DNA from: an uncultured Eubacteriales bacterium
Lineage (GTDB): Bacteria > Bacillota > Clostridia > Oscillospirales > CAG-272
Assembly: GCA_934486825.1 (NCBI GenBank)
Contig: CAKSQF010000011.1
Span: 1-64,000, forward strand
Reading direction: 5' to 3'
Length of the DNA: 64,000 nt
The notes beneath the pieces are model-generated. The model had not been told where the DNA came from and searched no databases. It worked only from the letters and a program-made list of their open reading frames with translations. Shown here in pieces: positions 9,828-17,471 of this stretch; position 1 is the first letter of the stretch, and the number at the start of each line of letters is the position of its first letter. The translations under genes were made by a program, and so were the position numbers.

Positions 9828-9856
9828 ATTATATCATACAATCATATGATTGTCAA
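9828..9856 (-). promoter_or_regulatory. SPFH gene promoter with embedded 14-bp palindrome
   Basis: On the minus strand TTGACA (9851-9856), 17-base spacer, TATAAT (9828-9833). The perfect palindrome CAATCATATGATTG (9839-9852) fills most of the spacer and touches the -35 box, the usual place for a repressor operator. A near-identical dyad overlaps the PFOR promoter at 59586-59600. Confidence 0.75.
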
Positions 9857-9890
9857 TAGCTTTTTCAAAATTATTTTAAAGAATATATAA

Positions 9891-9922
9891 ATTACCGACC
9901 GCGCATTTGCGGTCGGCAATCT
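9891..9922 (-). terminator. Probable terminator of the acyltransferase-fold gene
   Basis: Stem built on CCGACCGC / GCGGTCGG with a 6-base loop, just past the stop codon of the minus-strand gene at 9930. The T-tract is imperfect. Confidence 0.6.
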
Positions 9923-9929
9923 TTGTATA

Positions 9930-10871
9930 TTACCTTACGTCGGCAACGACCTTTTCGGGAGGATAGTCGAGTTTTTCGGGGTGCTTTATGTAATACATCA
10001 TGGTCTTTAAGGCAGAGGCATAATAGAAGCCGTCGCAGATACGCTCGTCCATTACGACCTTGAAATCGACCTTGCGGCGCGTTCCGACTGTCCCGTCGGG
10101 TCTGATGTAATTTTCCTTGTACTTTGTTCCGAGCGAGGTGAAAAGCGGAACATTTCCGAAATTATATATATGATGGTAGATCGGTCTTATGCCGAGCGAT
10201 CCCATCGAGGTGATGAAGTAACTTCCGTGGAACGGGGAAAGCTTTGTCAGAAATCTCGGGAGCATGCGGTAGTAATCGAGCAGGGTAAAGGTACCTATGG
10301 TAAATCTGAACAGAAATGCCGGGAGCTTCACAAGGACATTCATTACGCCTTCGAAATCGCTGTCGTTTGTCGCACGGCTTTGCTCAACTACCGAATTGAC
10401 CTCGTTGTAAATATCCGTCGCGGTTGCGTCCGCCTTCGGGAAAAACTTTACGACCACATCGGGGGAGTTCGGGTTCATTTCCTTCTTTATCGTAAGGCAG
10501 ATTTCAATATTGTTTCTCGCATATATGCGCTGACCGCGGATAAAGCGGTTAATGCCCGGTTTTTCCGCAACCGTGCGGACATATGCCGCAAGGAAAATAT
10601 GCATAAGACCGAAGCCGGTACAGCCCTGTGCGCGCTTTTCAGCGATGAACCTTTCGGCATCGTCGATCTCAACCGAATCGGTATAATAATTGAGTGCATC
10701 ATTGCGCTTCTTCATTATAAAGGGAGTGATTACCGTAAGAGGCGGCAGAGTCTTTATCCGTCTGCCCTCTTTGAAACGCTTTTTCTTCTTTTTCACCGTG
10801 GGTGCGGGCGAGCTTTGCGTGTTTTCTTCAACAGTTGTCACTGCCTGTTCGTTGATATCGGTATGGCTCAT
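9930..10871 (-). CDS. 2-oxoacid dehydrogenase E2-like acyltransferase-fold protein, catalytic His missing
   Basis: A 313-residue protein. After a Lys-rich N-terminal 45 residues comes a domain resembling the E2/chloramphenicol-acetyltransferase fold (TSMGSLGI near 221-228, FKVVMDERICDG near 270-281). E2 enzymes carry an HxxxDG motif; here the matching stretch is D-E-R-I-C-D-G with Glu276 where the catalytic His is expected. There is no lipoyl or subunit-binding domain and no E1 or E3 gene nearby, so it is unlikely to work in a 2-oxoacid dehydrogenase complex. It follows rarA after a 30-base gap and is probably co-transcribed. Function unknown. Confidence 0.7.
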   Translation of the reverse strand: MSHTDINEQAVTTVEENTQSSPAPTVKKKKKRFKEGRRIKTLPPLTVITPFIMKKRNDALNYYTDSVEIDDAERFIAEKRAQGCTGFGLMHIFLAAYVRTVAEKPGINRFIRGQRIYARNNIEICLTIKKEMNPNSPDVVVKFFPKADATATDIYNEVNSVVEQSRATNDSDFEGVMNVLVKLPAFLFRFTIGTFTLLDYYRMLPRFLTKLSPFHGSYFITSMGSLGIRPIYHHIYNFGNVPLFTSLGTKYKENYIRPDGTVGTRRKVDFKVVMDERICDGFYYASALKTMMYYIKHPEKLDYPPEKVVADVR

Positions 10872-10901
10872 GTTATTACTTCCTTTCGGTGTGTGGAATG
10901 A

Positions 10902-12143
10902 TTATCTGCCGCCGCTTTTCTTCTTTATCTGTTCCCAATATGCGGCAGCCGCCTGTTCGGTCTTGTTGGGAGCGGGTTCGTAGTATTTTTTGCCGATCAG
11001 ATCATCGGGCAGATATTGTTGTCTGACGTAGTGATCGGGATAATCGTGCGGATAGAGATAGCCGTCGAAATTCGTGTATTGTCGCAGATGCTTCGGTATG
11101 TTCTGACCGAGTCCCGCTCTGAAGTCGGCTGCGGCAGCGGTATAACCGACGTGTGCGCTGTTTGATTTGGGGGAGGTTGCAAGCAGGGTTGCGGCATTTG
11201 AGAGAGGTATTGACGCCTCGGGCATACCGAGTGCAAGCGCCGATTGCACGCATGCTTCGGTGACAGCCGCGGCAAGCGGATATGCAAGACCTATATCCTC
11301 GGAGGCAATGACGCGAAGCCTGCGGCAGGCGCCGAGCAGGTCGCCGCCCTCAAGTATACGGGCAAGATAAAAAAGGGTGGCGTCGGGATCGCTTCCGCGT
11401 ATCGACTTTTGCAGGCAGGACAGCAGATCGTAGTGTACCGTTCCGTCCTTGTCGAAATTGCCGACATTGGTATCGCAAAGCGATCTCACGATATCACCGG
11501 TGATCCCGCCGTCGGATGAGATGTAGCAGTTTTCAAGCAGATTAAGTGCACGCCGCACATCGCCGGAGGCTGTCCCGGCAATCAGCCGGAGAATGTCGCT
11601 GTCTGCGGTCTTGTGGGTGCCGCTTTCTTTGTTCAGATATTCAAGTCCGCGTTCGAGAGCGGGAAGCATGTCATCCGCGTCGATAGCTTTGAAGGTAAAG
11701 ACAGCCGATCTTGATACGATCGCATTGTATACATACATGTAGGGGTTTTCGGTGGTTGACGCAATGAGCGTTATTCTCCCGTCTTCGATGAATTGCAAAA
11801 GCGACTGCTGCTGTTTTTTGTTGAAATACTGAATTTCGTCGAGATAGAGAAGTATGCCGCCCGAGCCCATCAGGGTTTCGGTCTGTGCGCAGACCTCTTT
11901 CACATCGGCGAGCGAAGCCGTAGTGGCGTTAAGACTGTGAATCTGCATCCCCGACTGCGAGGCAAGTATATTTGCGGCGGTGGTTTTACCGGTGCCGGGA
12001 GGTCCCGCAAATATCATATTGGGAAGATAATTCTGCATTGCCATGCGTCTGATTACTCCGTTTTTGCCGAAGAGATGCTTTTGTCCGACCATTTCGTCGA
12101 GAGTCTTCGGTCGCATAAGATCTGCGAGCGGTTGTCTGTTCAC
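10902..12143 (-). CDS. rarA: Replication-associated recombination protein A (AAA+ ATPase)
   Basis: RarA/MgsA/WRNIP1-family clamp-loader-like ATPase acting at stalled replication forks. Visible are RPKTLDEMVGQKHL near the N terminus, Walker A GPPGTGKTT, Walker B ILLYLDEI, the sensor-1 region STTENP, and the C-terminal tetramerisation half with the DIGLAYPLAA and YPHDYP motifs. The start is taken as the GTG at 12143 (413 residues), because a GGAGGT ribosome-binding site lies 6 bases before it; a longer frame to 12194 has no such site. It has its own TTGACA-17-TATAAT promoter and is divergent from the phage head cassette. Confidence 0.95.
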   Translation of the reverse strand: MNRQPLADLMRPKTLDEMVGQKHLFGKNGVIRRMAMQNYLPNMIFAGPPGTGKTTAANILASQSGMQIHSLNATTASLADVKEVCAQTETLMGSGGILLYLDEIQYFNKKQQQSLLQFIEDGRITLIASTTENPYMYVYNAIVSRSAVFTFKAIDADDMLPALERGLEYLNKESGTHKTADSDILRLIAGTASGDVRRALNLLENCYISSDGGITGDIVRSLCDTNVGNFDKDGTVHYDLLSCLQKSIRGSDPDATLFYLARILEGGDLLGACRRLRVIASEDIGLAYPLAAAVTEACVQSALALGMPEASIPLSNAATLLATSPKSNSAHVGYTAAAADFRAGLGQNIPKHLRQYTNFDGYLYPHDYPDHYVRQQYLPDDLIGKKYYEPAPNKTEQAAAAYWEQIKKKSGGR

Positions 12144-12206
12144 GCTTGTCACCTCCGCAATATAATAAAATGAAACCTTACCACCGGATATCATCTATAA
12201 TACATA

Positions 12207-12235
12207 ATTATATCACCGAATTGTACAGTTGTCAA
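12207..12235 (-). promoter_or_regulatory. rarA promoter
   Basis: On the minus strand TTGACA (12230-12235), 17-base spacer, TATAAT (12207-12212): both boxes match consensus. Confidence 0.82.
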
Positions 12236-12276
12236 CAATAACAGCTGATTTGGTAGAAAAAATATTGTTCGAAAAA

Positions 12277-12290
12277 AGAACAAATGTTCG
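12277..12290. promoter_or_regulatory. LexA/DinR (SOS) box-like palindrome
   Basis: GAACAAATGTTC (12278-12289) with a trailing G matches the Gram-positive LexA consensus CGAACRNRYGTTYG at 13 of 14 positions. Only the first C is missing. It lies between rarA and the phage cassette, 43 bases upstream of the rarA -35 box and about 45 bases upstream of the extended -10 box assigned to the cassette. It overlaps neither promoter as drawn, so regulation by it is inferred. Confidence 0.6.
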
Positions 12291-12304
12291 AAAATCGTAC
12301 ATAA

Positions 12305-12346
12305 TGCAACTGTCGTTGCAGGAAAAAGCTGTTATAATGCAGTTGC
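12305..12346 (+). promoter_or_regulatory. Candidate promoter and operator of the phage head cassette
   Basis: An extended -10 box (TG-T-TATAAT, 12330-12338) has only a weak -35. The -35 region is covered by a perfect dyad TGCAAC-TGTC-GTTGCA (12305-12320), and a further half-site (CAGTTGC, 12340-12346) lies just past the -10 box. The layout suggests a repressible promoter driving the gene at 12379. Confidence 0.5.
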
Positions 12347-12378
12347 GATCCGGAAAACAGGAAAGGAGGGATGTACAG

Positions 12379-12762
12379 GTGAAAGACGGCGAAAATCGCG
12401 AGAAATGCGAAGGAGAGGGAGATGTTGAAGCAATAACCTCCGAAGCGGTATTCAGACGAAAGCTTAAGAGCTATATCAAACATTGCAACAGCGATGAAAA
12501 ACACAGGCGTCTGCCAAATGCCGCGGGATTTTGCAGGTTTTGTTCAATATCGAGAAAATCATTTGCATCGCTCGCCGAAAAATATCCGCTGATGTTTGAC
12601 ATTGCCCAGTCAACCTTTATTGACGAGGCACTGAACAACAAATTTCCGAACAGCGCGGCGAATATGAATTATCTTGCCGAGCTGACAAATTCGATCTGCG
12701 GCTGTGATTCAAATACCGTGAAGATCATTTGCGAGCATGATCCGCTTTGCGACGGTGAATAA
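12379..12762 (+). CDS. Phage terminase small subunit-like DNA-packaging protein
   Basis: A 127-residue protein. The central region (RLPNAAGFCRFCSISRKSF) resembles the helix-turn-helix of phage small terminases, where the sequence LPN-x-AGFCRY-x-x-ISR is typical, and is followed by an all-helical C-terminal half with EALNN and AANMNYL. Small terminases bind the packaging start site and load the large subunit. The GTG start at 12379 has a GGAGG site 9 bases upstream; a longer frame from 12229 would run through the promoter region and LexA-like box and is rejected. The 3' end overlaps the large terminase gene by 26 bases. Call rests on motif and gene order. Confidence 0.72.
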   Translation: MKDGENREKCEGEGDVEAITSEAVFRRKLKSYIKHCNSDEKHRRLPNAAGFCRFCSISRKSFASLAEKYPLMFDIAQSTFIDEALNNKFPNSAANMNYLAELTNSICGCDSNTVKIICEHDPLCDGE

Positions 12763-14104
12763 GAAAAAAGTGAAAGTCGGTGCGACGATAGTATTGCACG
12801 GCAGACCGAACGAAAAGCAAAAGCTTTTCTTTGAGTCGAGAGCGCGATACACCGCGTACGGCGGCTCAAGAGGAGGAGGCAAGTCGTGGGCGCTCAGGCG
12901 CAAGCTGATACTTCTCGCTCTGCATTATCCGGGAATCCGCATGATTCTGATAAGGCGAAGCTATCCCGAGCTGCGGGAAAACCATCTTTATCCACTCCGG
13001 GAGGAGCTTGGCGATATTGTGGTATACCGGGAGCTTGAGAAATGCTTTGTCTTCCCGAACGGCTCAAGGATACTTCTCGGGTATATGGATGCCGAGCGCG
13101 ACGTACTCCGTTATCAGGGACAGGAGTTTGATATTATAGCACTTGACGAGGCGACCCAGCTTACCGAGTACCAGTTCACGACACTGAAGGCTTGTCTGCG
13201 TGGTGCAAACAGCTTCCCGAAGCGGATGTATCTTACCTGCAATCCCGGCGGAACGGGTCATGCCTGGGTCAAAAGGCTTTTTATCGACCGCGTCTACAAT
13301 GAAGGCGAAAATCCGACCGACTATTGTTTTATTCCCGCACGCGTCTACGATAACAAAGTGCTTACCGAGTCCGACCCCGAATATGTCAACGCATTGAAGT
13401 CTTTGCCGCCCGCGCTCAGAAAAGCGTGGCTTGACGGAGACTGGAATGTGTTTGACGGTCAGTATTTTACCGAATTCAGGCAGGATATCCATGTTATCGA
13501 GCCGTTTGAGATAAATCCCGGGTGGGGCAGATTTGCGGCAGTCGATTACGGCTTTGATATGCTTGCCGTGCTGTGGTTTGCCGTTGATTATGACGGAAGA
13601 CTCTATGTTTACCGTGAATACTGCAAGTCCGGGCTTACTCTTTCGGGAGCAGCCGACGCAATTGTCAGAGAAAACGGCGGTGACAGGCTGTCATACATAG
13701 TTGCATCCCCCGACCTGTGGAACAGAAGGCAGGACAGCGGAAAGAGCGGTTTTTTTATTATGAGCAGCAGGCAGGATCTGCCGCCGCTCATAAAAGCAGA
13801 CGACCGACGGATAATCGGATGGAGAAATCTTAGGGAATATCTTGCTCCCGATGACGAAGGGAACCCGAGGCTGAAGATTTTTTCCGTCTGCCCCGAGCTT
13901 ATCAGATGTCTGCCTGCCCTCTGCCACGACAGACATCGCCCCGAGGATGTATCGGGTGAGCCGCACTCAATTACTCATGCGCCCGAGGCATTACGGTACG
14001 GGGTTATGTCATGTATAAGCGCTCCCGAAAGGGAGAACGAATTATTCTTGCCCTATCAGAGCTTTGCCGGCAAAAAGCAGGGCAGATCGCTCGCAGATTA
14101 TTAA
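12737..14104 (+). CDS. Phage terminase large subunit (ATPase and nuclease)
   Basis: A 455-residue DNA-packaging motor. ATPase domain: Walker A GSRGGGKS (43-50), Walker B DIIALDE (132-138), coupling motif TCNPGG (167-172). RNase-H-like nuclease domain: D270 in AAVDYG, D326 in SPDLW and the closing HAPEALRYG (414-422), where Glu417 replaces the more common Asp. All key motor residues are present, so the enzyme looks functional. The ATG at 12737 overlaps the upstream gene; a GTG at 12770 (residue 12) is an alternative start. It would cut and pump DNA into the procapsid through the portal encoded next. Confidence 0.94.
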   Translation: MIRFATVNKKKVKVGATIVLHGRPNEKQKLFFESRARYTAYGGSRGGGKSWALRRKLILLALHYPGIRMILIRRSYPELRENHLYPLREELGDIVVYRELEKCFVFPNGSRILLGYMDAERDVLRYQGQEFDIIALDEATQLTEYQFTTLKACLRGANSFPKRMYLTCNPGGTGHAWVKRLFIDRVYNEGENPTDYCFIPARVYDNKVLTESDPEYVNALKSLPPALRKAWLDGDWNVFDGQYFTEFRQDIHVIEPFEINPGWGRFAAVDYGFDMLAVLWFAVDYDGRLYVYREYCKSGLTLSGAADAIVRENGGDRLSYIVASPDLWNRRQDSGKSGFFIMSSRQDLPPLIKADDRRIIGWRNLREYLAPDDEGNPRLKIFSVCPELIRCLPALCHDRHRPEDVSGEPHSITHAPEALRYGVMSCISAPERENELFLPYQSFAGKKQGRSLADY

Positions 14105-14154
14105 AAACGCAAAAGCAAACCCGGATCGCTGCTTTTGTCGTAAAATAGAAAGGA

Positions 14155-15747
14155 ATGATCAAAAAGGTGAACAAACAGCAAAAAGAAGAGCTTGCATCAA
14201 TATGGGATTCATATGAATGTGGCAAGCAGTTCAAGAGCCGCATAGGTCTTTATGCCAGAGTTGCCGAAAACGAGCGGTTTTTCAGAGGCGACCAGTGGCG
14301 CGGCATAGATTCCGAAGGACTTCCGATGCCGGTGTTCAACATTGTCCGAAGAATTGCCACATATCTTGTCAGCTCGGTTATGAGCTATTCGATAAGAATC
14401 GGTTTTGACGACTGCGCTCTGCTGCTCAGAGATGACAGCAAAGCAAAACGCAGGGCTTACGAAAATCTTGATACTCTTTCGAAGCTTGTAAACGACAGAT
14501 GGGAACGTCAGGGAATGGAAAAGATATTCCGTGATGCCCTCACAGATGCCATTCTTACCGGCGACGGGATATTTTATTGCTGGTTCGACGGAAGCATGGT
14601 ATCCGATGCCGGTTACAGAGGTGATATACGCACCTCGCTTATTGACAATGTCGATCTGTTTGCAGCGGATATGAACAATCCCGACATACAGTCGCAGGAC
14701 TATGTTATGCTTTCGGGAAGATGTCCGGTGAGCAAATTACGCGCGGAAGCCGAAAAACGCGGAATGCCCGAATCCGAGACCGCACTTATAGTGCCGGATG
14801 AAAAGGACGCCGACAGCAGTTCGTATGACAACGATCTCTGTGAAAACACCGATTCGTCGGCACAGAAGGCAACCTATATCATACGCTTTTTCAGGGACGA
14901 AAACGGATTCGTCTGTTTCGAAAAATGTACCCGCAATCTGATACTGCAAAAAGAGCGGACGGGTTTGCGCTATTATCCCGTGGTTTGCTTCAACTGGGGG
15001 CAGACCAAGCACTGCCTGCACGGAAGCTCGCCGGTTTCGGAAATGATAGGCAATCAGAAGTACATCAACAAGGCATTTGCCATGGAGATGAAGCACATGA
15101 TCGACACCGCCTTTTCAAAGGTTATCTACGACAAGCGTCTTATTCCCGAATGGAACAACGAGGTCGGACAGGCTATCGGAGTCATGTCGGGCGGAGACGT
15201 ATCCGGCGCGGTCACAACCGTCGGCGTGGGGCAGATGCAGGACGGATATATCGATATCATCGACCGGGTTATAACCTATACAAAGGAGCTTGAGGGGGCA
15301 ACCGAGGCGGCACTCGGAGAAGTCGATCCGACCAATACTTCGGCAATACTTGCACTTCGGGAATGTGCCGACCTTCCGCTTGATACGGTAAGGGCAAACC
15401 TCTATCATGCAATCGAAGAGCTTGCCGTCATCTGGGTCGATATGGCAAAGGAATATATGCCGAAGGGAATGAAGTGTATGTTCAGCGACCGCACATCCGC
15501 TGAGCTTGATCTGACATCGGTGAGCATTGACGATATAAGCGCCAAGGTACAGATAGGATCAAGCAGACGTTATTCGTCGTCGCTTATGATGTCAACTCTC
15601 AATCTCCTGCTTGAACAGGGACACATAAGCTTCGAGCAGTATCTTGAAATGCTGCCGGACGGCGTAATAGAGGGCAAGGAGCTTCTGCTTCGCAAGGTCA
15701 GAACCGATAAAAAAGAAAAGGAGGCAACCGATGGAGATGGCAACTAA
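14155..15747 (+). CDS. Phage portal protein, P22-like
   Basis: A 530-residue protein with the NERFFRGDQW opening, the PMPVFNIVRRIATYLVSSVMS stretch, GDGIFYCWFDG, and a mid-protein NPDIQSQDYV region, as in P22/Gp1-type portals that form the dodecameric DNA gate of the capsid. At 530 residues it is shorter than P22 gp1 (about 725). The ATG at 14155 sits directly after an AAGGA site. The in-frame GTG at 14167, 12 bases after that site, is the likelier start. A small inverted repeat (CAAAAGCA / TGCTTTTG, 14110-14137) lies in the preceding gap. The 3' end overlaps the scaffold gene by 17 bases. Confidence 0.88.
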   Translation: MIKKVNKQQKEELASIWDSYECGKQFKSRIGLYARVAENERFFRGDQWRGIDSEGLPMPVFNIVRRIATYLVSSVMSYSIRIGFDDCALLLRDDSKAKRRAYENLDTLSKLVNDRWERQGMEKIFRDALTDAILTGDGIFYCWFDGSMVSDAGYRGDIRTSLIDNVDLFAADMNNPDIQSQDYVMLSGRCPVSKLRAEAEKRGMPESETALIVPDEKDADSSSYDNDLCENTDSSAQKATYIIRFFRDENGFVCFEKCTRNLILQKERTGLRYYPVVCFNWGQTKHCLHGSSPVSEMIGNQKYINKAFAMEMKHMIDTAFSKVIYDKRLIPEWNNEVGQAIGVMSGGDVSGAVTTVGVGQMQDGYIDIIDRVITYTKELEGATEAALGEVDPTNTSAILALRECADLPLDTVRANLYHAIEELAVIWVDMAKEYMPKGMKCMFSDRTSAELDLTSVSIDDISAKVQIGSSRRYSSSLMMSTLNLLLEQGHISFEQYLEMLPDGVIEGKELLLRKVRTDKKEKEATDGDGN

Positions 15748-16222
15748 TGAAGAAAATGTGCCAAGTGAAAAAGAGGAAGTGAAAAATGACGACCGAAAAG
15801 ATGAAAGCAAAAGTCCGGCTGTCAAAGCCGAAACGGAGCTTGAGACGTGCCGCAAGGAGGTACAGCGACTTTCAGCCATCATCGACAACATCAAACGGGA
15901 GGCTCGGGAAGCGCAGGCGTTTGCCGAACTCTTCCCGGAGGTAAAGCCGGATGAGATACCCGATTGTGTGAAAAAGCAGGCTGAATCCGAAGGGATACCT
16001 CTTGTTGCCGCATATGCGATCTATGACAGACGTTGCGCGCTTGAGAGAAAGAATCGCGGCGAGATACTGGAAAGGTCGGCGGCGAGGTCAAGCGGGATGA
16101 TTGCGGGCGGAGCCGTGCAGGAGGATTATTTCACCGTTGACCAGATACGCATGATGAGTCCGCGTGAAGTGCGCAGGCACTACAAAGCGATTATGAAAAG
16201 CCTTTCAAAAGGCAAAAACTGA
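15731..16222 (+). CDS. Probable phage scaffold / capsid assembly protein
   Basis: A 163-residue, highly charged protein: an acidic, Lys/Glu-rich N-terminal 45 residues, a predicted coiled coil (about 48-80, LETCRKEVQRLSAIIDNIK), then a helical stretch with the FPEVKPDEIPDCV pattern and a C-terminal MSPREVRRHYKAIMKSL segment. The closing MSPxEVRxxYxxIxxSM pattern is typical of phage scaffold-like proteins encoded between portal and coat. AAAGGAGG lies 7 bases before the ATG, inside the end of the portal gene, implying coupled translation. Position, size and composition support scaffold; there is no catalytic motif. Confidence 0.75.
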   Translation: MEMATNEENVPSEKEEVKNDDRKDESKSPAVKAETELETCRKEVQRLSAIIDNIKREAREAQAFAELFPEVKPDEIPDCVKKQAESEGIPLVAAYAIYDRRCALERKNRGEILERSAARSSGMIAGGAVQEDYFTVDQIRMMSPREVRRHYKAIMKSLSKGKN

Positions 16223-16241
16223 AAAAACAAAGGAGAACAAA

Positions 16242-17075
16242 ATGGCTATTACAAATTTTATACCCACAGTATGGAGCGAAACACTCGCAAAAGCTCTTGA
16301 CAAGCAGTACATAGCGGTCAGAAACTGCAACCGCCAGTTTGAAGGCGATATAAAGAATGTCGGAGACCGTGTCAAGATCAATTCGATCGGTAATGTTACC
16401 GTATTCGATTACAAAAAGAATACCGATATGACTGCGCCTCAGACGCTCGACGACAGCTCAATAACGCTTGTTATCGACCGTGCGAAGGCATTCAACTTCC
16501 AGGTTGACGATGTGGATAAGACGCAGGCAAACGTAAATCTGCTCAGAGCGGCAATGGGAGAGGCGGCAAATGCAATTGCGGATGAAGCCGATTCGTATAT
16601 TTACAGTCTTTACAGCGAGATTGCAAAGAGCGAAACGATTACCAAAGCCGGCATCACATATAACGATGTTGTGGACCTGCTCATATCGGCAAGAGAAAAG
16701 CTGCTTTCAAACAATGTCAACAGCAACACCGATACCGTGCTTGAGGTTTCTCCCGCGATTGCGGCGGTAATTCTCAAATCCAAGATACTTCAGTCTACCG
16801 ACAACGAAGCTTCCATTTCGAACGGATATCTCGGGTCCTTTGTCGGATTCGACATATATGTTTCGAACAACATCAAAAAGGATGAAAGCGGAAGCTACAA
16901 GTGCTATGCGCGTACAAGACGCGCAATCGCATATGCGGATCAGGTGAATTTTGTTGAGGCATACCGTCCCGAAAAGAGGTTTGCGGACGCGGTCAAGGGA
17001 CTTCACCTTTACGGTGCCAAGATCATCTACCCGAAGGAGCTTCTCCTCCTCGATCTGTCTGTTTCGGCGTCATGA
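16242..17075 (+). CDS. Phage major capsid protein, P22 coat-like (HK97 fold)
   Basis: A 277-residue protein starting MAITNFIPTVWSETLAKALDK, with GDRVKINSIG and VDDVDKTQANVNLLRAAMGEAANAIADEADSY in the order seen in P22-type coat proteins of the HK97 fold. These coats need a separate scaffold and no capsid protease, which fits the absence of a protease gene here. The strongest ribosome-binding site of the cassette (AAAGGAG, 7 bases before the ATG) fits a highly made structural protein. The C terminus overlaps the next gene by 4 bases. Confidence 0.88.
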   Translation: MAITNFIPTVWSETLAKALDKQYIAVRNCNRQFEGDIKNVGDRVKINSIGNVTVFDYKKNTDMTAPQTLDDSSITLVIDRAKAFNFQVDDVDKTQANVNLLRAAMGEAANAIADEADSYIYSLYSEIAKSETITKAGITYNDVVDLLISAREKLLSNNVNSNTDTVLEVSPAIAAVILKSKILQSTDNEASISNGYLGSFVGFDIYVSNNIKKDESGSYKCYARTRRAIAYADQVNFVEAYRPEKRFADAVKGLHLYGAKIIYPKELLLLDLSVSAS

Positions 17076-17425
17076 TATGCCGCGACATATGGAACAAAAC
17101 ATTGGCGCTCACGGCGATGTCCGAATCCTCCCAAAAGGGACTTACGCAGGCAAGATTCTGTAATCTGCTTGACAGTGCGGTAGAGGCACTGTCTGAGCTG
17201 GGCAGGCTTTACTGTTCCGAACAGACAAAGACCGATTACAGTCTGCCGCTTACTCTTGATTCGGACTTTCCGCTGCCCGATTGCTTTGCAACTGCGGCGG
17301 CGGCAAGGGTAGGAAGTCTTATTTCGGAAAAGCCGGAACAGCTTGAGAGACTTTATCTTTCCGAAACCGAAAGGATAAGAAGCATGATAGCCGCCGACGT
17401 CGCGCCGATAGTTGAGGTAATATAA
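17072..17425 (+). CDS. Probable phage head-closure/connector protein
   Basis: A 117-residue, mostly helical protein. It begins inside the last codons of the coat gene (ATGA overlap), the usual place of a gp6/gp15-like head completion protein. Helices around 20-50, a loop with TDYSLPLTLDSDFPLPD (55-72), then an Ala-rich helix fit a connector of this class, where a small protein caps the portal before tail joining. The call rests mainly on gene order. It is the last gene; its stop codon runs into the terminator and no tail gene follows. Confidence 0.55.
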   Translation: MICRDIWNKTLALTAMSESSQKGLTQARFCNLLDSAVEALSELGRLYCSEQTKTDYSLPLTLDSDFPLPDCFATAAAARVGSLISEKPEQLERLYLSETERIRSMIAADVAPIVEVI

Positions 17426-17463
17426 AAATATACCGGACGGAATTTCCGTCCGGTATATTTTTA
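17424..17463. terminator. Strong bidirectional terminator closing the phage cassette
   Basis: A long perfect stem (AAAATATACCGGACGG and its complement) between the last phage gene and the converging Gfo/Idh gene, with A and T flanks on both sides. Confidence 0.9.
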
Positions 17464-17471
17464 TGTTTGTG

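Larger units (their letters stand above)
12379..17425 (+). mobile_element. Tailless phage head cassette (terminase, portal, scaffold, coat, connector)
   Basis: Six intact, same-strand genes in canonical phage order, with overlaps or short gaps and good ribosome-binding sites: small terminase, large terminase, portal, scaffold, P22-type coat, connector. A hairpin terminator follows at once, and beyond it is a chromosomal oxidoreductase gene. No integrase, excisionase, lysis, tail, portal-proximal protease or replication gene is present on either side, and no att-like flanking repeat was recognised. Either a prophage remnant with the head module preserved, or a domesticated capsid. Boundaries are those of the genes. 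Confidence 0.8.

Noticed and set aside
12229..12378. 50-residue N-terminal extension of the small terminase
   Set aside because: It covers the promoter and LexA-like box and has no ribosome-binding site; the GTG at 12379 has GGAGG upstream.
12241..17470. Attachment-site direct repeats around the phage cassette
   Set aside because: I looked for a matching repeat near both edges and saw none beyond short chance matches; the cassette may have lost them or never had them.
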